From assembly GCA_021521415.1 (NCBI GenBank), contig JAIQDT010002836.1, positions 145,468 through 209,467 of the forward strand: a stretch of DNA of 64,000 bases, written 5' to 3'. Both the position numbers and the translations under genes were made by a program. The DNA is from Bidens hawaiensis (lineage: Eukaryota > Streptophyta > Magnoliopsida > Asterales > Asteraceae). Below are positions 34,346-45,701 of this stretch, piece after piece; position 1 is the stretch's first letter; each line of letters opens with the position of its first letter. Below the pieces are notes generated by a model that saw nothing but the letters and a program-made list of their open reading frames with translations, searched no databases and was not told the DNA's origin.

Positions 34346-36245
34346 TTTACAATTTTATATTTTTTTAACGATCTCAATTGTTTAAATTTTTTTACGTGAA
34401 GTGTTGTAAAACACATTTACTTTCCGTATCATTTTTATCATGTTTTAATTGCTTTTTAGTTTAATTGTTAGGATTTATGGTTTGATTATGCTTGATTTTA
34501 CAAAGTTGGTTGTTTACTTGTAGGCTATGAGGTTTGCTGGAATAAAAGAGTTAAATTTGAAGAGTTTAGGGGCTTAATTGGTCAACTTTCAAACCTATAA
34601 GTCAATGCCCGACCCAAGCCCACATCTTAGAAGCCTTTTATAATATTATATGAAGTTAATTATGAGAGAAATCAGTCATTAGAAAGCCAAGAAACCCGAA
34701 ATTAAAAAACCCTAAAACCCTAGCAGGTTCCGATCGGAACTCAGCAGCCAAAAGGGAAAGAAAAAAAGAAGAAAGGCGGCGGCTGAGGTGTTAGTCCCTA
34801 TATCCTTGTGGTTAGTGGAGAACAGCCATCGGACCGGATTTGTCATAAAATTGATATTCTTTCGTTTTCTTCCTTATCAGAGAGGGGCCCCTTGTTGGGC
34901 GGGGCTTCTTTTTGAAAAAAGGGAAAAGAGAGTGATGGCTGGAGAGGAAGAGGAACATCAAGGAGGATCTTGTGCAGCTACTAGGAGTCTTATACATCCA
35001 TTAATTCAGCCATAAACCCTAAGTAATCATCTCTTAAACTTTGGTTATTGTTCAAGAACCCTAACTTTGTTGAATTGGTCTTTTGCTTTGAATTGTTTTG
35101 CAATTGATTGATAGTTTGACTTGTGATTGATTGTGTTTGAATCTTGAATGAGTTTGATTATGTTTATGATGATGTTTATGATGTTTTTCTTAAGTATACA
35201 TGGCTGTCCAAAAGTTATGTTAAGCTAAACTTGCTTGTTCTACCTAGGATAGATGATTGTTGAATAGTTTAGACTTGTATAATGGATTGTTAATGTTCAA
35301 GACTTGAATTATTGATGTAAAGTTTAACTAAACCATAAATTAGATTGTGTGTGATGGCTGTGTTTTATGTTTTATTACTTATAATCCTCTTGCATTAGTT
35401 AATTGAATTGGTTTTGATTAATTGATTGCTTGTTAGACTCTTGACTTGGTGTTTAGGGTTTATTTGTGGGGTGTACAACCGTAGGGATAAGTGGGTAATA
35501 TAATCATCTAAAATCAGTTAAAATACACCTTCTTTGAGACCGAGAGGTGATAAGAAGTAATATTGTCTCGTTGCTTTTACTTGTTAGAATTAAGACCGCG
35601 CGAGAGCGGGCTTTTGTCTTGTCAAGTTTGAGTGTTTATGTGCAATTAGTTGGGTTAATTTGGGTTAACTTAAATTGTTCCTCTATCCTTGGTGACATAG
35701 TATTTGTCTCCATTAGGATAGTGTGTCGATGAGACCGAGAGGAGAGTCGTCATTTGAACACGTTAATAATTGTTTTTCCGGTTTATTCTTTAAAATCAAT
35801 TAAAATAAGTTGGAGTTTGTTAGAGAGACTGAGAGGTAATTTGACTTTCTTAAACAAGTTTTAGTTGTGTCATCTTTTATAACCGGTGTCGTGAATATTT
35901 TCAATCAGTTGTCTTGTTATTTCTATCAACATGATTCATTCCTAGGTAGACGTCTTTATACATTGAATTTAAACCAAATTTTTCAAAGTTTTGTCAAAAG
36001 TTTTCATTCAGTTAAGTTAAGTAGTTAAATAAATTCTAAAATAAATTAATTAAATATTTTGGTGAGTCTTGGTTAGAGTTTCGTAATTATAAACGTTTTC
36101 ACGTGTCTTCGAGTTCGATATCTGGACTTTCTTTATCTGTGCTATACGCGACCGGTACACTTGCCGTTTGTGTGAACTAGGATAGATTGTTTGGTTTTTA
36201 AAGATTAGTTGCGACTTGTGTTTTATTTATATATATATTTTCGCA
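34346..36245 (+). other. Intron-like or LTR-like insertion in Harbinger ORF1
   Basis: No gene. It contains TGTTAGGATTTATGG at 34467, an AACCCTAAAACCCTAGC leader-like block (34707-34725), repeated GAGACCGAGAGGTGA words (35537, 35731, 35828) and CGACCGGTACACTTGCCG near 36149, a signature of the R-U5 end of Athila/Tat-type gypsy LTRs. The segment ends TTTTCGCAG, a good 3' splice site. I could not find target duplications, so it may be a large intron that contains LTR sequence. Confidence 0.4.
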
Positions 36246-36909
36246 GATCATTACGCTTCACCAACTCCTGGCGTATCGCACACATGGTTCCATAAACGGA
36301 AAATGGAGGGAGACGAATAAAAAAGGCGGGATGGTTTAACTATCTTTACATCAACGCCAAGAACAATCCAATGAGTGGTAGTAATGACGCTGATATTTAC
36401 AAGTTGGCAAACGGTCGATATGTTTCCAAACATAAGCATGTCTTTCCCAACCCGCAATTTTGGGAAATTGTTCGATGGTGCTCGAAGTGGCATTTTGTGC
36501 CGAACAAAGTTGAGTCGGTGAAGCAGACAAAAACATCCGAAAGTGGAGACATTAGAACGGGTGGCTCGGAAGCCCGTTGTAACCAAGATCTTAATATGGA
36601 GATTAGAAATGACGATCCAACAAAGGGAAATGGAATCGAATAGTCTTTAACCGGCGACCCGAATTTGAATTCTATAAAGAATGAGTTTACAAGTTTTAAA
36701 GAGTTGCAAATTGAGAAGATGAAAATGAGGCAAAAAAAATAAGCGAATAGACTGCCGAGATAGAACTAGGAAAAACTTCATTTAATGGAGGTCGAGCGGA
36801 AAGACAAAGTTGAGCAAAAAGATTTCAATCTCCTAATGCGAGATTTTAGTCATCTTCAAGGACAAGATCTCGACTTGGAGTTGGCATTGAAACGAAAAAT
36901 TGATATATA
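36246..36909 (+). pseudogene. Harbinger ORF1, NAM-associated C-terminal part
   Basis: It encodes NGKWRETNKK, then after a frameshift WFNYLYINAKNNPMSGSNDA, ADIYKLANGRYVSKHKHVFP, FWEIVRWCSKW and QTKTSESGD, the SANT-like second half. After the stop at 36641-36643 come a Glu/Lys-rich helical tail and DFSHLQGQDLDLELALKRKI, as in the 'no apical meristem-associated' C-terminal domain. Stops and at least one shift (near 36,325) make it a pseudogene. In active elements this protein binds the transposon ends and helps the separate transposase. Confidence 0.7.
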
Positions 36910-37276
36910 ACTTAACTTTCTAGATTTTGGGTTTTAATTTTTATTTTTTTATGTTTAATTTTTATTACTTTGTTTTTCTAGTTTTTTAGTTTATGCTTTG
37001 TATTTTTTTTAATTAACATAATCGTTTTCACTTTTTTAATTTATGCAATTTAATTTATTTTATTAAATTTTATAATTTCAAAATTGAACTTTAAATATAA
37101 AAATTGTTTAAATAAAAAAGAAAACCAGGAAATAGAGAAAGATGAAGAATGGTGTATACTCCTAGGTTGAAAGGTGTTGAACAGTTGAAGGGTGATGTTG
37201 AATGATGGGAGGAAACTTAACATGTTGAAGACGTGGCGAGTGAAGAGAATGGTGTTAGGGTGTATACCAATTAGCC

Positions 37277-37723
37277 TTAGAATATGACCGACCAATTTTT
37301 GTAAATACATGTCTTTTTTCTTGTGTTTGAGATAATTTCTGTAATCACTACAGTATGGAGGAAAATTTTCTAACATAACATATTCTTGTAAGACTTCACA
37401 CATCTTCATTCCTTCTGATAAAATAGCAGCCACAAGATTTTCATAATCGTGCAATTGATCCATTATTGACCGATCATCAGTACTTTGGGACCGCAACCAA
37501 TTCCCTACCACATATTTTCAGTCCTGCATCATAAGACTCGTATCTTTTATTCAATGTATCCCAAATAATCTTTGCAGATTTGTATTCAATAAACAAGTCA
37601 AATAAATTTTTGGTCATATGATTTAATAAATGACCACGAACAACCTTGTTATCATTCTCATATTTTTTAACAATTTCTGGTGAAGCCATGGATGAAGAAG
37701 AATCAATAATCTGAATAGGGGTC
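37277..37723 (-). pseudogene. Copia gag, central part (old element)
   Basis: On the minus strand it encodes NDNKVVRGHLLNHMTKNLFD, YKSAKIIWDTLNKRYES and, after a shift, NWLRSQSTDDRSIMDQLHDY, SDYRNYLKHKKKDMYLQKLV. These are the blocks of the Copia gag (UBN2) domain. It is cut at one end by the Harbinger element and at the other by the 429 bp solo LTR. Confidence 0.88.
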
Positions 37724-38152
37724 TGATGTGGGCCCAAGTGTAGAAGACCGGGTCATTATGTTTCTGGAGGCCTAAGATCGCACTTCAAAATGGGCTACAC
37801 GAAAATGAGCACATTGTGGCAAACATCCTTCGGCGGTTTGGCCCCTGTCCGAAGCCGAAAAACGCCTTCTAAATAAAGTTTTAGGCCTTTTATTGTCTTT
37901 CTGTCAGCTTTTATGTGTTTCTTTTTGGGTTTGTGTTTAGCTCATGGCCTTTTTTGGGCCCATTTCATTTTAGGAAGTCTTTTTATATGCTGAAAATGTA
38001 ATCTGAAAAGTTATACTTTAATTTTATTAATAATTATTTTTCTCTTCATTTTCCCTGACCTTTGGATGGGATTTGGGGTTTTTGGAAGATCATCACGGGA
38101 ATTCACTGAATCAACGTGATCCGATCTCCGTTATCGTTTTACCGCTGCATCA
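37724..38152 (+). mobile_element. Solo LTR, 429 bp
   Basis: TGATGTGGGCCC...CGCTGCATCA with inverted ends TGATG/CATCA, flanked by GGGTC (37719-37723 and 38153-38157). The Copia gag frame resumes on both sides. It has the length and layout of a Copia-type LTR. Confidence 0.9.
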
Positions 38153-38312
38153 GGGTCGGTTGAACAGAGTATTTGGATGGACATTCTAGCAAAACATAAT
38201 CAATATCGAAATGCTCAAAAAAGATAAACATCTTTTGAGACCAACAACAGTAATTGGCTCCGTCTAATGGTTCAAGTTTTGATAAATCAGGAATAATTTT
38301 TGACTGATTCAT
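38153..38312 (-). pseudogene. Copia gag, N-terminus (old element)
   Basis: Starts at the ATG at 38312 on the minus strand: MNQSKIIPDLSKLEPLDGAN, then YCCWSQKMFIFFEHFDIDYV, the usual start of this Copia gag type. The frame continues across the solo LTR to 37723. This fixes the orientation and the 5' side of the old element. Confidence 0.88.
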
Positions 38313-38966
38313 AATCTCTACTTGGGTGATTTGAAATCAAAATGGATTTTAAAATGTTGGAGTAATCTGTCAAATAATTAAATAAACGAAAGCAATAATG
38401 AAAATTGAACGTGTATTGTGTGCAGTCACACTGACTTAAAAGCAATTTGAGCACTACCGCGGGTACAAATAGATGTGGGAAATCGTACTCCAAATTTAAC
38501 ACAGAGATGAATTGAAGTATTCTAGTGTAGTCAATAAAAATCAATAATGAAGATGAACAAAGCATATTATCAGACTTTGGAATTGCATATTCTATGTCTT
38601 TGGGGAACCTCTGATTGTTATTTTGATATAACTGCCCAAAACTCCCGTTGATTATTTTAATAATAAAATATAAAGTTTAAATTTTAAATAAAACTTTAAA
38701 AATGTCTTTCAATACTAACTTGAAAAACAACCAATTTTTCATTGAACCTCCCAGCCAATACAATCGGCACAATTTCAGCAATATTCTAGCTTTGAACAAA
38801 CATATACAAACTACTATACACAAAACATTCAAACATATAATAAATAGGCACCTTAGCTTGGTGGGCCCGGCTTTGCGATTGTTAACCGGCAGTGTATTTG
38901 AAATCTTACGTGATGTTTGCATAAACCCGTCGGCTGGGGGTGCGCTGTTTTCGAAATCAACTTATG
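38313..38966. other. 5' flank of the old Copia element, unassigned
   Basis: AT-rich. The 5' LTR should lie here but no copy of the 15147-15485 sequence was recognised. A 99-codon plus-strand ORF at 38702-39001 has no recognisable features and runs into the MITE. Confidence 0.4.
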
Positions 38967-39145
38967 GGGTGTTTGGGATTCTTTATTTTACCTCCTTATA
39001 ACTTTACTTATAAGTTAACAAGTTACAACTTTATAACTTATTAACTTGTCCTCTCATAATAACACATAATACCAAACACCTTTTAACTTTTTTGAAAATT
39101 AATAAGTCATAAGTTGCTTAAAATAATCAATCCCAAACAACACCC
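38967..39145. mobile_element. MITE (hAT- or Harbinger-like)
   Basis: 179 bp with terminal inverted repeats GGGTGTTTGGGATT and AATCCCAAACAACACCC, and an internal AAGTTACAACTT/AAGTTATAAAG palindrome region. It is flanked by TATG on both sides (38963-38966, 39146-39149). The short duplication leaves the superfamily open. Confidence 0.75.
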
Positions 39146-40173
39146 TATGTGATGTTTGAAGCGTTCGGTTTGAGTTTGCAGGGTCGAGTAGGGTTTGAGA
39201 AGCCGAATGAGAATCAGAAACTATATGTTTGCAGTGTTGTTTGATAGGAGTTAAAGAAGGGTAATGAGGTAATTTGATTATGAGAAGGTACATGTGTAAT
39301 TAACTTTAAGGGTTGAATAAATTTGTAACAAGGCATCTTAATAAGTAGATATATGTAAAGATCTCTTTTTAAATTTACTTGTAATATTAAAACTTTACAT
39401 GATCTTGTTTTTACCTGATAATTACAATTAAAATGATTTAAAAGTAAAAGTAAGCATGTGTTACAAGTCACAAAAATAATGATGTACAAACCACAATACA
39501 ACATTAAAATTGAAATTGAAAAAAACAAGTAAAAATAAATAAACTCACCCACCTTGCACGAACATGCAACCATTTCAAATGGCCACTACCGACCTCATTA
39601 TGCCATTACCTGCGAGCTTAAGATGTCCAAACCCGTGAGATCGTATCTTCCTTTAATAACATTTATAGATTGCATTTGTTATGTTTTACGAATATACTAG
39701 ATATAATTAATTTGATGTTTTAAGTTTGCCTTCTTAGAAGCATGAGTCGAGACGCCACAAAGATTGTGGGATGCTGATTAGGCCAATAGTACGACATTGT
39801 TGGCTCAAACGTGACCCCATGACTTGCATTGCTCCAAGATCCCCTTAACATAGCAAGTTTTCTTCTTCTTTTTGTAATTAGAATTATTGAATCATCTATT
39901 GGTGATATTCATTTGTTTGATAGTGGTATTAGATATTGAATTGCTTGCAGGTGATTACTCTAATTTTAAACAAATCCTACTGAGCCAGTGTGGCTATAGC
40001 GGGCTTTGGTGTTGTCCTCTTGTAGCAACAAACTTCAATGCTTGAATTTTCCGTCTTTTACATTTTAGTAATCCATATAACATATAATTCGGTTTTTTCT
40101 AGTGACCTTTAAGATTTAACTTCTCCAAAAATTTAAATAAATTGCTTAATTTTTCTATAGTCGACATTTATTA

Positions 40174-40223
<50 letters not shown>

Positions 40224-41189
40224 TATTGAAAACCTAGTTTTTTCGAGTAATGTATATATTGTTTCTTAAAATATATTATTTTGAAACACTTGGTGCAATT
40301 CGTAAACTTTGTTAAGAAAAACGGATCCACACCAATAGATTAGATCTATATTTCCACCGGTTATAGGTTATAAAATGAGAATTAGGTTAACCAAAGTCTA
40401 GAACCAATTAACTTCAACGACGATGACCTGTTTTAACAGAACTACCGTGAGCTCGTTACGGGAAGGACAAGAGTGGGGGTCTTCCCGTAGCGACCCTCCG
40501 CGTGAGAATAAGCACAACTCTTGAAAGGCCGCACTATTGTCCAGCTGTCATCCTCTAATTGGCCGCACTATCACGTGCTCTTCACGGCAATGGGAATGTC
40601 TATTTTAGGGAATATTTCAATCAATCTTTTAAAGGGAGTTGTTTAGAACTGTCTTTACTGACGTCATCCAGTTCTTCTCTCGCATTTGGGAGGCTTCCGC
40701 ATCTGTAGGAGGTTTCTTATCCTTTAGGATATAACTTGTGTCGTTTAGGTGAGTACCCTCAATATATTATGCGGGACCGTAAGTGGTCCACGGATGTGTT
40801 TTGAGGAAGTCCTGAATGATCCGCATGTGATATCTTATGTGTTTACAAGGCTTTTTTCTACCCTATCTCTATAAGTCCCCCTAGTCCATTGTTTCTTCCA
40901 CATGATTTTTATGCGGGTGAAGTTTAGGACTTGTGATTTTTTGGTTGGGCTTTTTGAACTTGAATTTACCACTACGAAATATTTCCATTTCAATATTGAG
41001 GATAAGTGTGGAGAAGTTAGCCTTAACGGGTCTATAGGTGTCAGGGGGTGATGTGACGTCTGCATGTTTGTCTGCCGTACCCAGATTGTTCCTTTTTCCT
41101 TTTTTCCGTTTTCCCAACTGACGTGTCACCTATCCATTGGACCCTTTGTTTCTCTTTCTTATTTACACCTCCCGTCGCGTTAAATGCGA
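39146..41189. other. Unassigned sequence
   Basis: No gene seen. AT-rich to 40320, with a (TA)n tract at 40166-40223, then more balanced sequence that leads up to the promoter at 41211. Short minus-strand ORFs (39214-39573, 40835-41129) show no family features. Confidence 0.4.
40166..40223. repeat. (TA)n microsatellite
   Basis: Nearly pure TA/AT dinucleotides over about 58 bp. Confidence 0.9.
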
Positions 41190-41209
41190 TGGGTATAAAT
41201 AGGGGACTC

Positions 41210-41217
41210 TTTCGTTT
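41210..41217 (+). promoter_or_regulatory. TATA box of the coiled-coil pseudogene
   Basis: GTATAAATAGGGGACTC lies about 115 bp before the first ATG (41333), followed by a CT-rich leader with CTCTTTTCATCTTC. A standard plant core promoter. Confidence 0.55.
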
Positions 41218-41332
41218 GAATTATTTCCCTATCTCTTTTCATCTTCACTTTCTCTTCATCTTTTAATAGAACTTCTGCAATCTCCCTTCAATTAAACACC
41301 ATAGCTCGTTGCAATCCTTCTATTGTTAAACT

Positions 41333-43472
41333 CATGAAGACGGAAAAGAAGAATTCTCCTTCGGTTGACCTTGTGCAGGTTAATTAGAAGGAGAAGGATT
41401 TCCAAAACATCGCTACCACCTACGGCATTGCCCTAGAATTGGAACCGGAGTTTCCAGCACCGAAATCAACTATTGACAAACCTCCACAAGGGAAAAAGGC
41501 TATTTATATTGAGTATTTCTCCATCGAGAATCTCTTATTTCCGATTACCAAGCTCTTAGGTAATATTCTGACGGGCCATGGGTATCACCTCTCCAGGTGC
41601 TACCTTTTGGCTTGATGAGGATTCGTCACTTCGAATTCTGTTGCCAGGCGAATAACATTGTGCCAACTGTGGAAATATTATCCATTTTTTACAAGATGAA
41701 TGGACGGGGTGGCTGGTACAATTGTTCTACTAATAGTAATGGGGTTAGCGGGAAGGAGCCACCCCGTAGTGCCTATGACTGGCAGAATAAATTTTTCTGG
41801 GTCAAGGAGGTTGTGGTCTCTATCACCATGGTCCGCCGTCTGCACAACAAAAAGCTTCCAGATTTGAGATTTGAAATTTATCAAGACCAGGTGTGGATCA
41901 AGACGCTGACCCAGACGCCTACTCCTATGCGGGCTATTATTGAAGATGACTTAGTATGGGCTGGTATGAGCCATTTGTGGCCATTTCCAGATCTTGAAGA
42001 ATTCTTCTATAATCCAGATGAAAGTAAGTGTCTGCGTGCCTTTCTTCCGTATTTTTGTTATGTTTTTCTCAAAGTTCCTTTCCTTTTTGCAGGTGAAGGG
42101 TCGGTTTTAAATGCTCTCTTGGACAAGGCGGCGAGTTGCATGCAACGCGTTCGCGTGATCCTAAAGCCTTACCTGTCCTTTACAGGACGTGGGGCCACTT
42201 TTTATTCCCGAAAGACGTGTGTCCTGAACCTGTTGTTTCAGAGGTCATTTTTGCCTTAGGTGAGTTTTCCCTTAACCCTCATTCTCTGAACACACTTACT
42301 TCTGATGAGGTGATTGTGTTGCTTTCATATAGCGAAGAATCATAACCCCACGAAGAGGAACAACCCATCAATACTTCTGATTTTTCGGATATCATGTGTG
42401 CTCTAGCAGATTTAAACTACAAGAGGAAACATTGTTCCTCTAAATAAACTGACTCGGGTGGGAGCATGGCAGAACAAACCCATCGGTCTGAGCCTAGTGA
42501 TCCCGCAGGCGGTGATCGAGTAGAGACTGAATACGCTCCACCCAAGAAAAAAACAGGCAATGGGACCAAAGAAAACCATGAAGGTCCGTCTTGAGAACCA
42601 AGTGAAACACGTGGCTACCTATACATTTCAAGGTACAAGATATTTTTGTTAAGTTTCTTGAATGATTTCCCACCCGTTGCTATTCCTTATGTTTTTTTCT
42701 TATTGGTGACAGAAGTTCCTGCCAAGCCCGCGAAAGGGGTGACTATTCAAGAACCTTCTTCTCCACAAAAGGTTATTTCTCCTGATGGGGTAGCATCCTC
42801 AAAGGGAAAATATTTTGAACACGTCCTTAAGATACCTAAAACTATAGACGCATCTCAAGATAACCCTTAGTCTCAACCACACTTTTCTTTATCTTCTCCT
42901 TCCACTCACGGAGGTGAAGGGGCGTCATTGCATGAAATGCACGGCGAAACCCCTCCATCCCCTTTGAAGGTACGTTCCAGCATCCTTCAGATGCAAACTA
43001 TTATGGGCACCCAAACCTAGAGGAGGACGATTTTCTCCATATTTCGCAATGGTCTCTCTCAAGGCGCACGTTTCTCGGAAGCAGATACATGTGCTAAAAT
43101 TTTAAGTTATGGTATCCCGCCTGCGGAACGTGCTTTCCAATGTGGGTGTACCCGTCTTGACCTGTCCAACGGATTTAACTACAATTTGGAAAATACCATG
43201 GCGAGTAGTCAAGAGATATTCCTGGAAAGGATTTCTATGAGGGAGAAGTGGGGGATGCTGGAGAACAAAGTGTTGGAGGCACAGAAAGCTGCTGATGATC
43301 ACCGCTTGGAGGCCAATACTGCCAAGTGGAAGTTAAAAGATGCCGAGACGGATTTGGTAGCTGAAAAGGAGCGCCAAGCGGTAGCATCCAAAGCATAGGA
43401 AGCGGCGTGCAAGCAACAAAATGTTGTTGTTGCTGCCTCCCGAGAGGAGACCCGCCTGAAGGAGACTGAACT
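41333..43472 (+). pseudogene. 5' part of a 'putative gypsy-type transposon' domain gene
   Basis: Spliced coding remnant. From the ATG at 41333 it encodes an N-terminal segment with a stop after VDLVQVN, then the domain with ILTGHGYHLSR, LMRIRHFEFCCQANNIVPTV and FYKMNGRGGWYNC (41597-41715) and WQNKFFWVKEVV, which resembles the plant 'putative gypsy type transposon' domain (Pfam PF04195). A likely intron with GTAAGT...TTTTTGCAG lies at 42025-42092 and another near 42634-42711. Downstream come Pro/Ser-rich linkers and a coiled coil (43186-43460, WGMLENKVLEAQKAADDHRL). Several stops and shifts (41600, 42150, 43396) show decay. It is cut by the gypsy element at 43473. Confidence 0.65.
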
Positions 43473-43741
43473 TGTAACATTTACGTAAATTTTGGGCCAA
43501 AAATGTCAATTTTCCAAAGTTAAGGGACTAATTCTGCCAGAATCCAAACTCAAGGTTAAAAAAAAAATCCGATTTCTTATCCTATCGCGCTATGCGACGG
43601 TACAAAGGACAAGCCCATCGCGTACCGCGATGGGGCTTGGTCAAATATTCTAGAAGAGGTCAATGGCGATACGCGATCGCCGTTGAGCCTACGTCATCGC
43701 GTACCGCGATGACGTGGCCTGACACGCTAGACACCTTTTCA

Positions 43742-43859
43742 CCACGTGTCCACACGTGGCACCCCGGTCGCCACGTGTCCCGACACGTGGACACACGTGG
43801 CATGTCGTCCACCACGTGTTAACACGTTGCACATCGACTGCCACATGGCAGCACGTGGC
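43742..43859 (+). promoter_or_regulatory. G-box array in the 5' LTR
   Basis: Seven exact CACGTG hexamers plus two one-base variants (ACACGTTG, CCACATGG) within about 118 bp, ending 93 bp before the TATA box at 43952. G-boxes bind plant bZIP and bHLH factors, including those for light and abscisic acid responses. Confidence 0.75.
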
Positions 43860-43951
43860 AGACCTACTGTCTGCGTCACCAGAGCTACGTCGCGGTACGC
43901 GACGGGTTCCCTAATGGCGGGCGCGTACCGCGATGGGTCACAAAATTTGCT

Positions 43952-43959
43952 TATAAATA
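43952..43959 (+). promoter_or_regulatory. TATA box of the 5' LTR
   Basis: TATAAATA in a CTTATAAATAGCAAGG context; the same box is at 51987-51994 in the 3' LTR. Confidence 0.8.
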
Positions 43960-45529
43960 GCAAGGTCCGGGTTTGATATTTTCACACCTCACAACCTGCT
44001 TTCAATCATCTCTCTACTCTCTCACTACACCTCGAAGTTCGTACCATCGATACACCGCGAAAACCGTGCCCCGATTCATCGATAAACGTGTCATACCTCG
44101 ATATTCGTACCACTCCCCGACGACGTTCTAAACAAGAAGGTGGTGCTGCTTTTACATCCCGAGGATCATCTCGAAGTGCATGCCGAGAAGATTGGATGTC
44201 TCGATTTGCGTGCCGAAGTGAAGAGGCGATCAAAGCGAGTGTTGAAAAGACTAAGCGGCGTAGAAGTGCTGCTCGAGTATCTAGGGAATTATAAGCCGAG
44301 GAAAGGTAAGGCTTATTACCCGACTAAAATAATAATAAAATATTATAAGACTTAATACCCAAAGTCGGAAGTATACTCGATGCTTATGAAAAGAAATTAT
44401 ATAACAAAGAAAAGAAAAGAAAGAAAAATGAAAGTATATATATATATATGTGTGTGAATTATATATAATTCTTTGTTATGAATATTATATAAGTATTAAG
44501 GGTATTCTTATATGATAAAATAAAAAGAATACGTTTCTTAGAAAAGAAGAAACGTCGGGTTTTTATAATAAACTAAAGGTTTATAAATATTGCTTTTAAA
44601 ACTAAAGGTTTTAAAGTAAAAGATTATTGAACTAAAGGTTCATCGAGATAAATAAGACTAAAGGTCTTAAGCCGGATTGTATATCCGACTAATGAAATTT
44701 ATACTTGTACTATATGTGCGAGATAGCATGAAAGAGACTCAAGGACGGTGTTGGAAACCGATCCCGATCAAAGGTGAATACGCCCCACTTTTACAAACTT
44801 GTTTTCAAATAAATAAACATGTTATGTGTAAAACTTTACATGAGACTAAGCGTCTCTAAAATCATTATGAATAAGAGTAAAAGCCTAGCCCTCAGGCTGT
44901 AGTATACGTTTGTCTGGATCCTTACATATGTGGTAAACGCGGTGGGCACATCGCACCTCGCCTGGTCACGACCTCCAGCCACGATGGGCCGAACCAAAGT
45001 ATGTTCGAGTGAGAATGACCTTGTGTATATTTATGGTACCTAAGTGCGTCGAGACGCTGCGGTGTCTTACTGGGGTGACCTAGGTAGAGGCTCGAGTTTA
45101 TAATGATACTGTTTTAACTTTGTTATTCCTAAGGCAAGATGAGCCGAGGCATGCGTAACCCTCGAGGGGTTACAAAGTAAAAGAAAATGTTTTTGCGTCA
45201 GCATATTCACCAGCATTCGTTGCTGATGTATTTTTATAACATTTTGCAGGTAATCAAGACTAGAGCTGAAAGGACGAAGGCTCAAGAATCAGGTGGCTCG
45301 GATAATTTTTGTTAAACTTAATTATGAATTAAAAGGTGGTTTTGTAAACATAAAACAAGTAAACGTAAATGGAACTTTCGTTCCATCTTTCGTATTGTAA
45401 ATATTTTACAACTTTAATCCTTATGTTTTATAAAGTCTTCCGCTAATAATTCGTAACTATGATTTATTTACAAATGTGGTACCAATTATCGAGTCACACG
45501 CCTAGGCCCAAGATGGGGGTGTGACAGGT

Positions 45530-45542
45530 TGGTATCATAGCC
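45530..45542 (+). other. Primer-binding site (variant initiator-Met)
   Basis: TTGGTATCATAGCC follows the LTR end; it has T where the usual TGGTATCAGAGC has G. Confidence 0.75.
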
Positions 45543-45701
45543 ATCGATCTTAGCGAATTGGGTATCATAAAACAATACCCAAGCTTCGATCCAGGCATAG
45601 GAAAAATATCTTACTTGTTTATTTGAATAGGGATAAGATTGGCTGGTAACCCTTTCTTTCCCTCTCTACATTCTAAACCACCCATCAAAGATGTCTTATG
45701 A

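Larger units (their letters stand above)
33660..37276 (+). mobile_element. Non-autonomous PIF/Harbinger element
   Basis: It lies between TTA duplications (33657-33659 and 37277-37279). The ends are imperfect inverted repeats: GGCCGTATAGTATACACCCC at the left and GGCTAATTGGTATACACCCT (reverse complement) at the right. It carries broken pieces of the MYB/SANT-like, NAM-associated ORF found in plant Harbinger elements, but no DDE transposase. It is inserted in the gag of the minus-strand Copia element, whose frame resumes on either side. Confidence 0.85.
43473..45526 (+). repeat. 5' LTR of the gypsy element
   Basis: TGTAACATTTACG...GGGTGTGACA. It carries repeated CGCGTACCGCGATG words (43618-43940), seven perfect CACGTG G-boxes (43742-43859), a TATA box (43952-43959) and a long R-U5. 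Confidence 0.93.

Noticed and set aside
38702..39001. 99-codon plus-strand ORF
   Set aside because: No recognisable feature, and its end lies inside the MITE.
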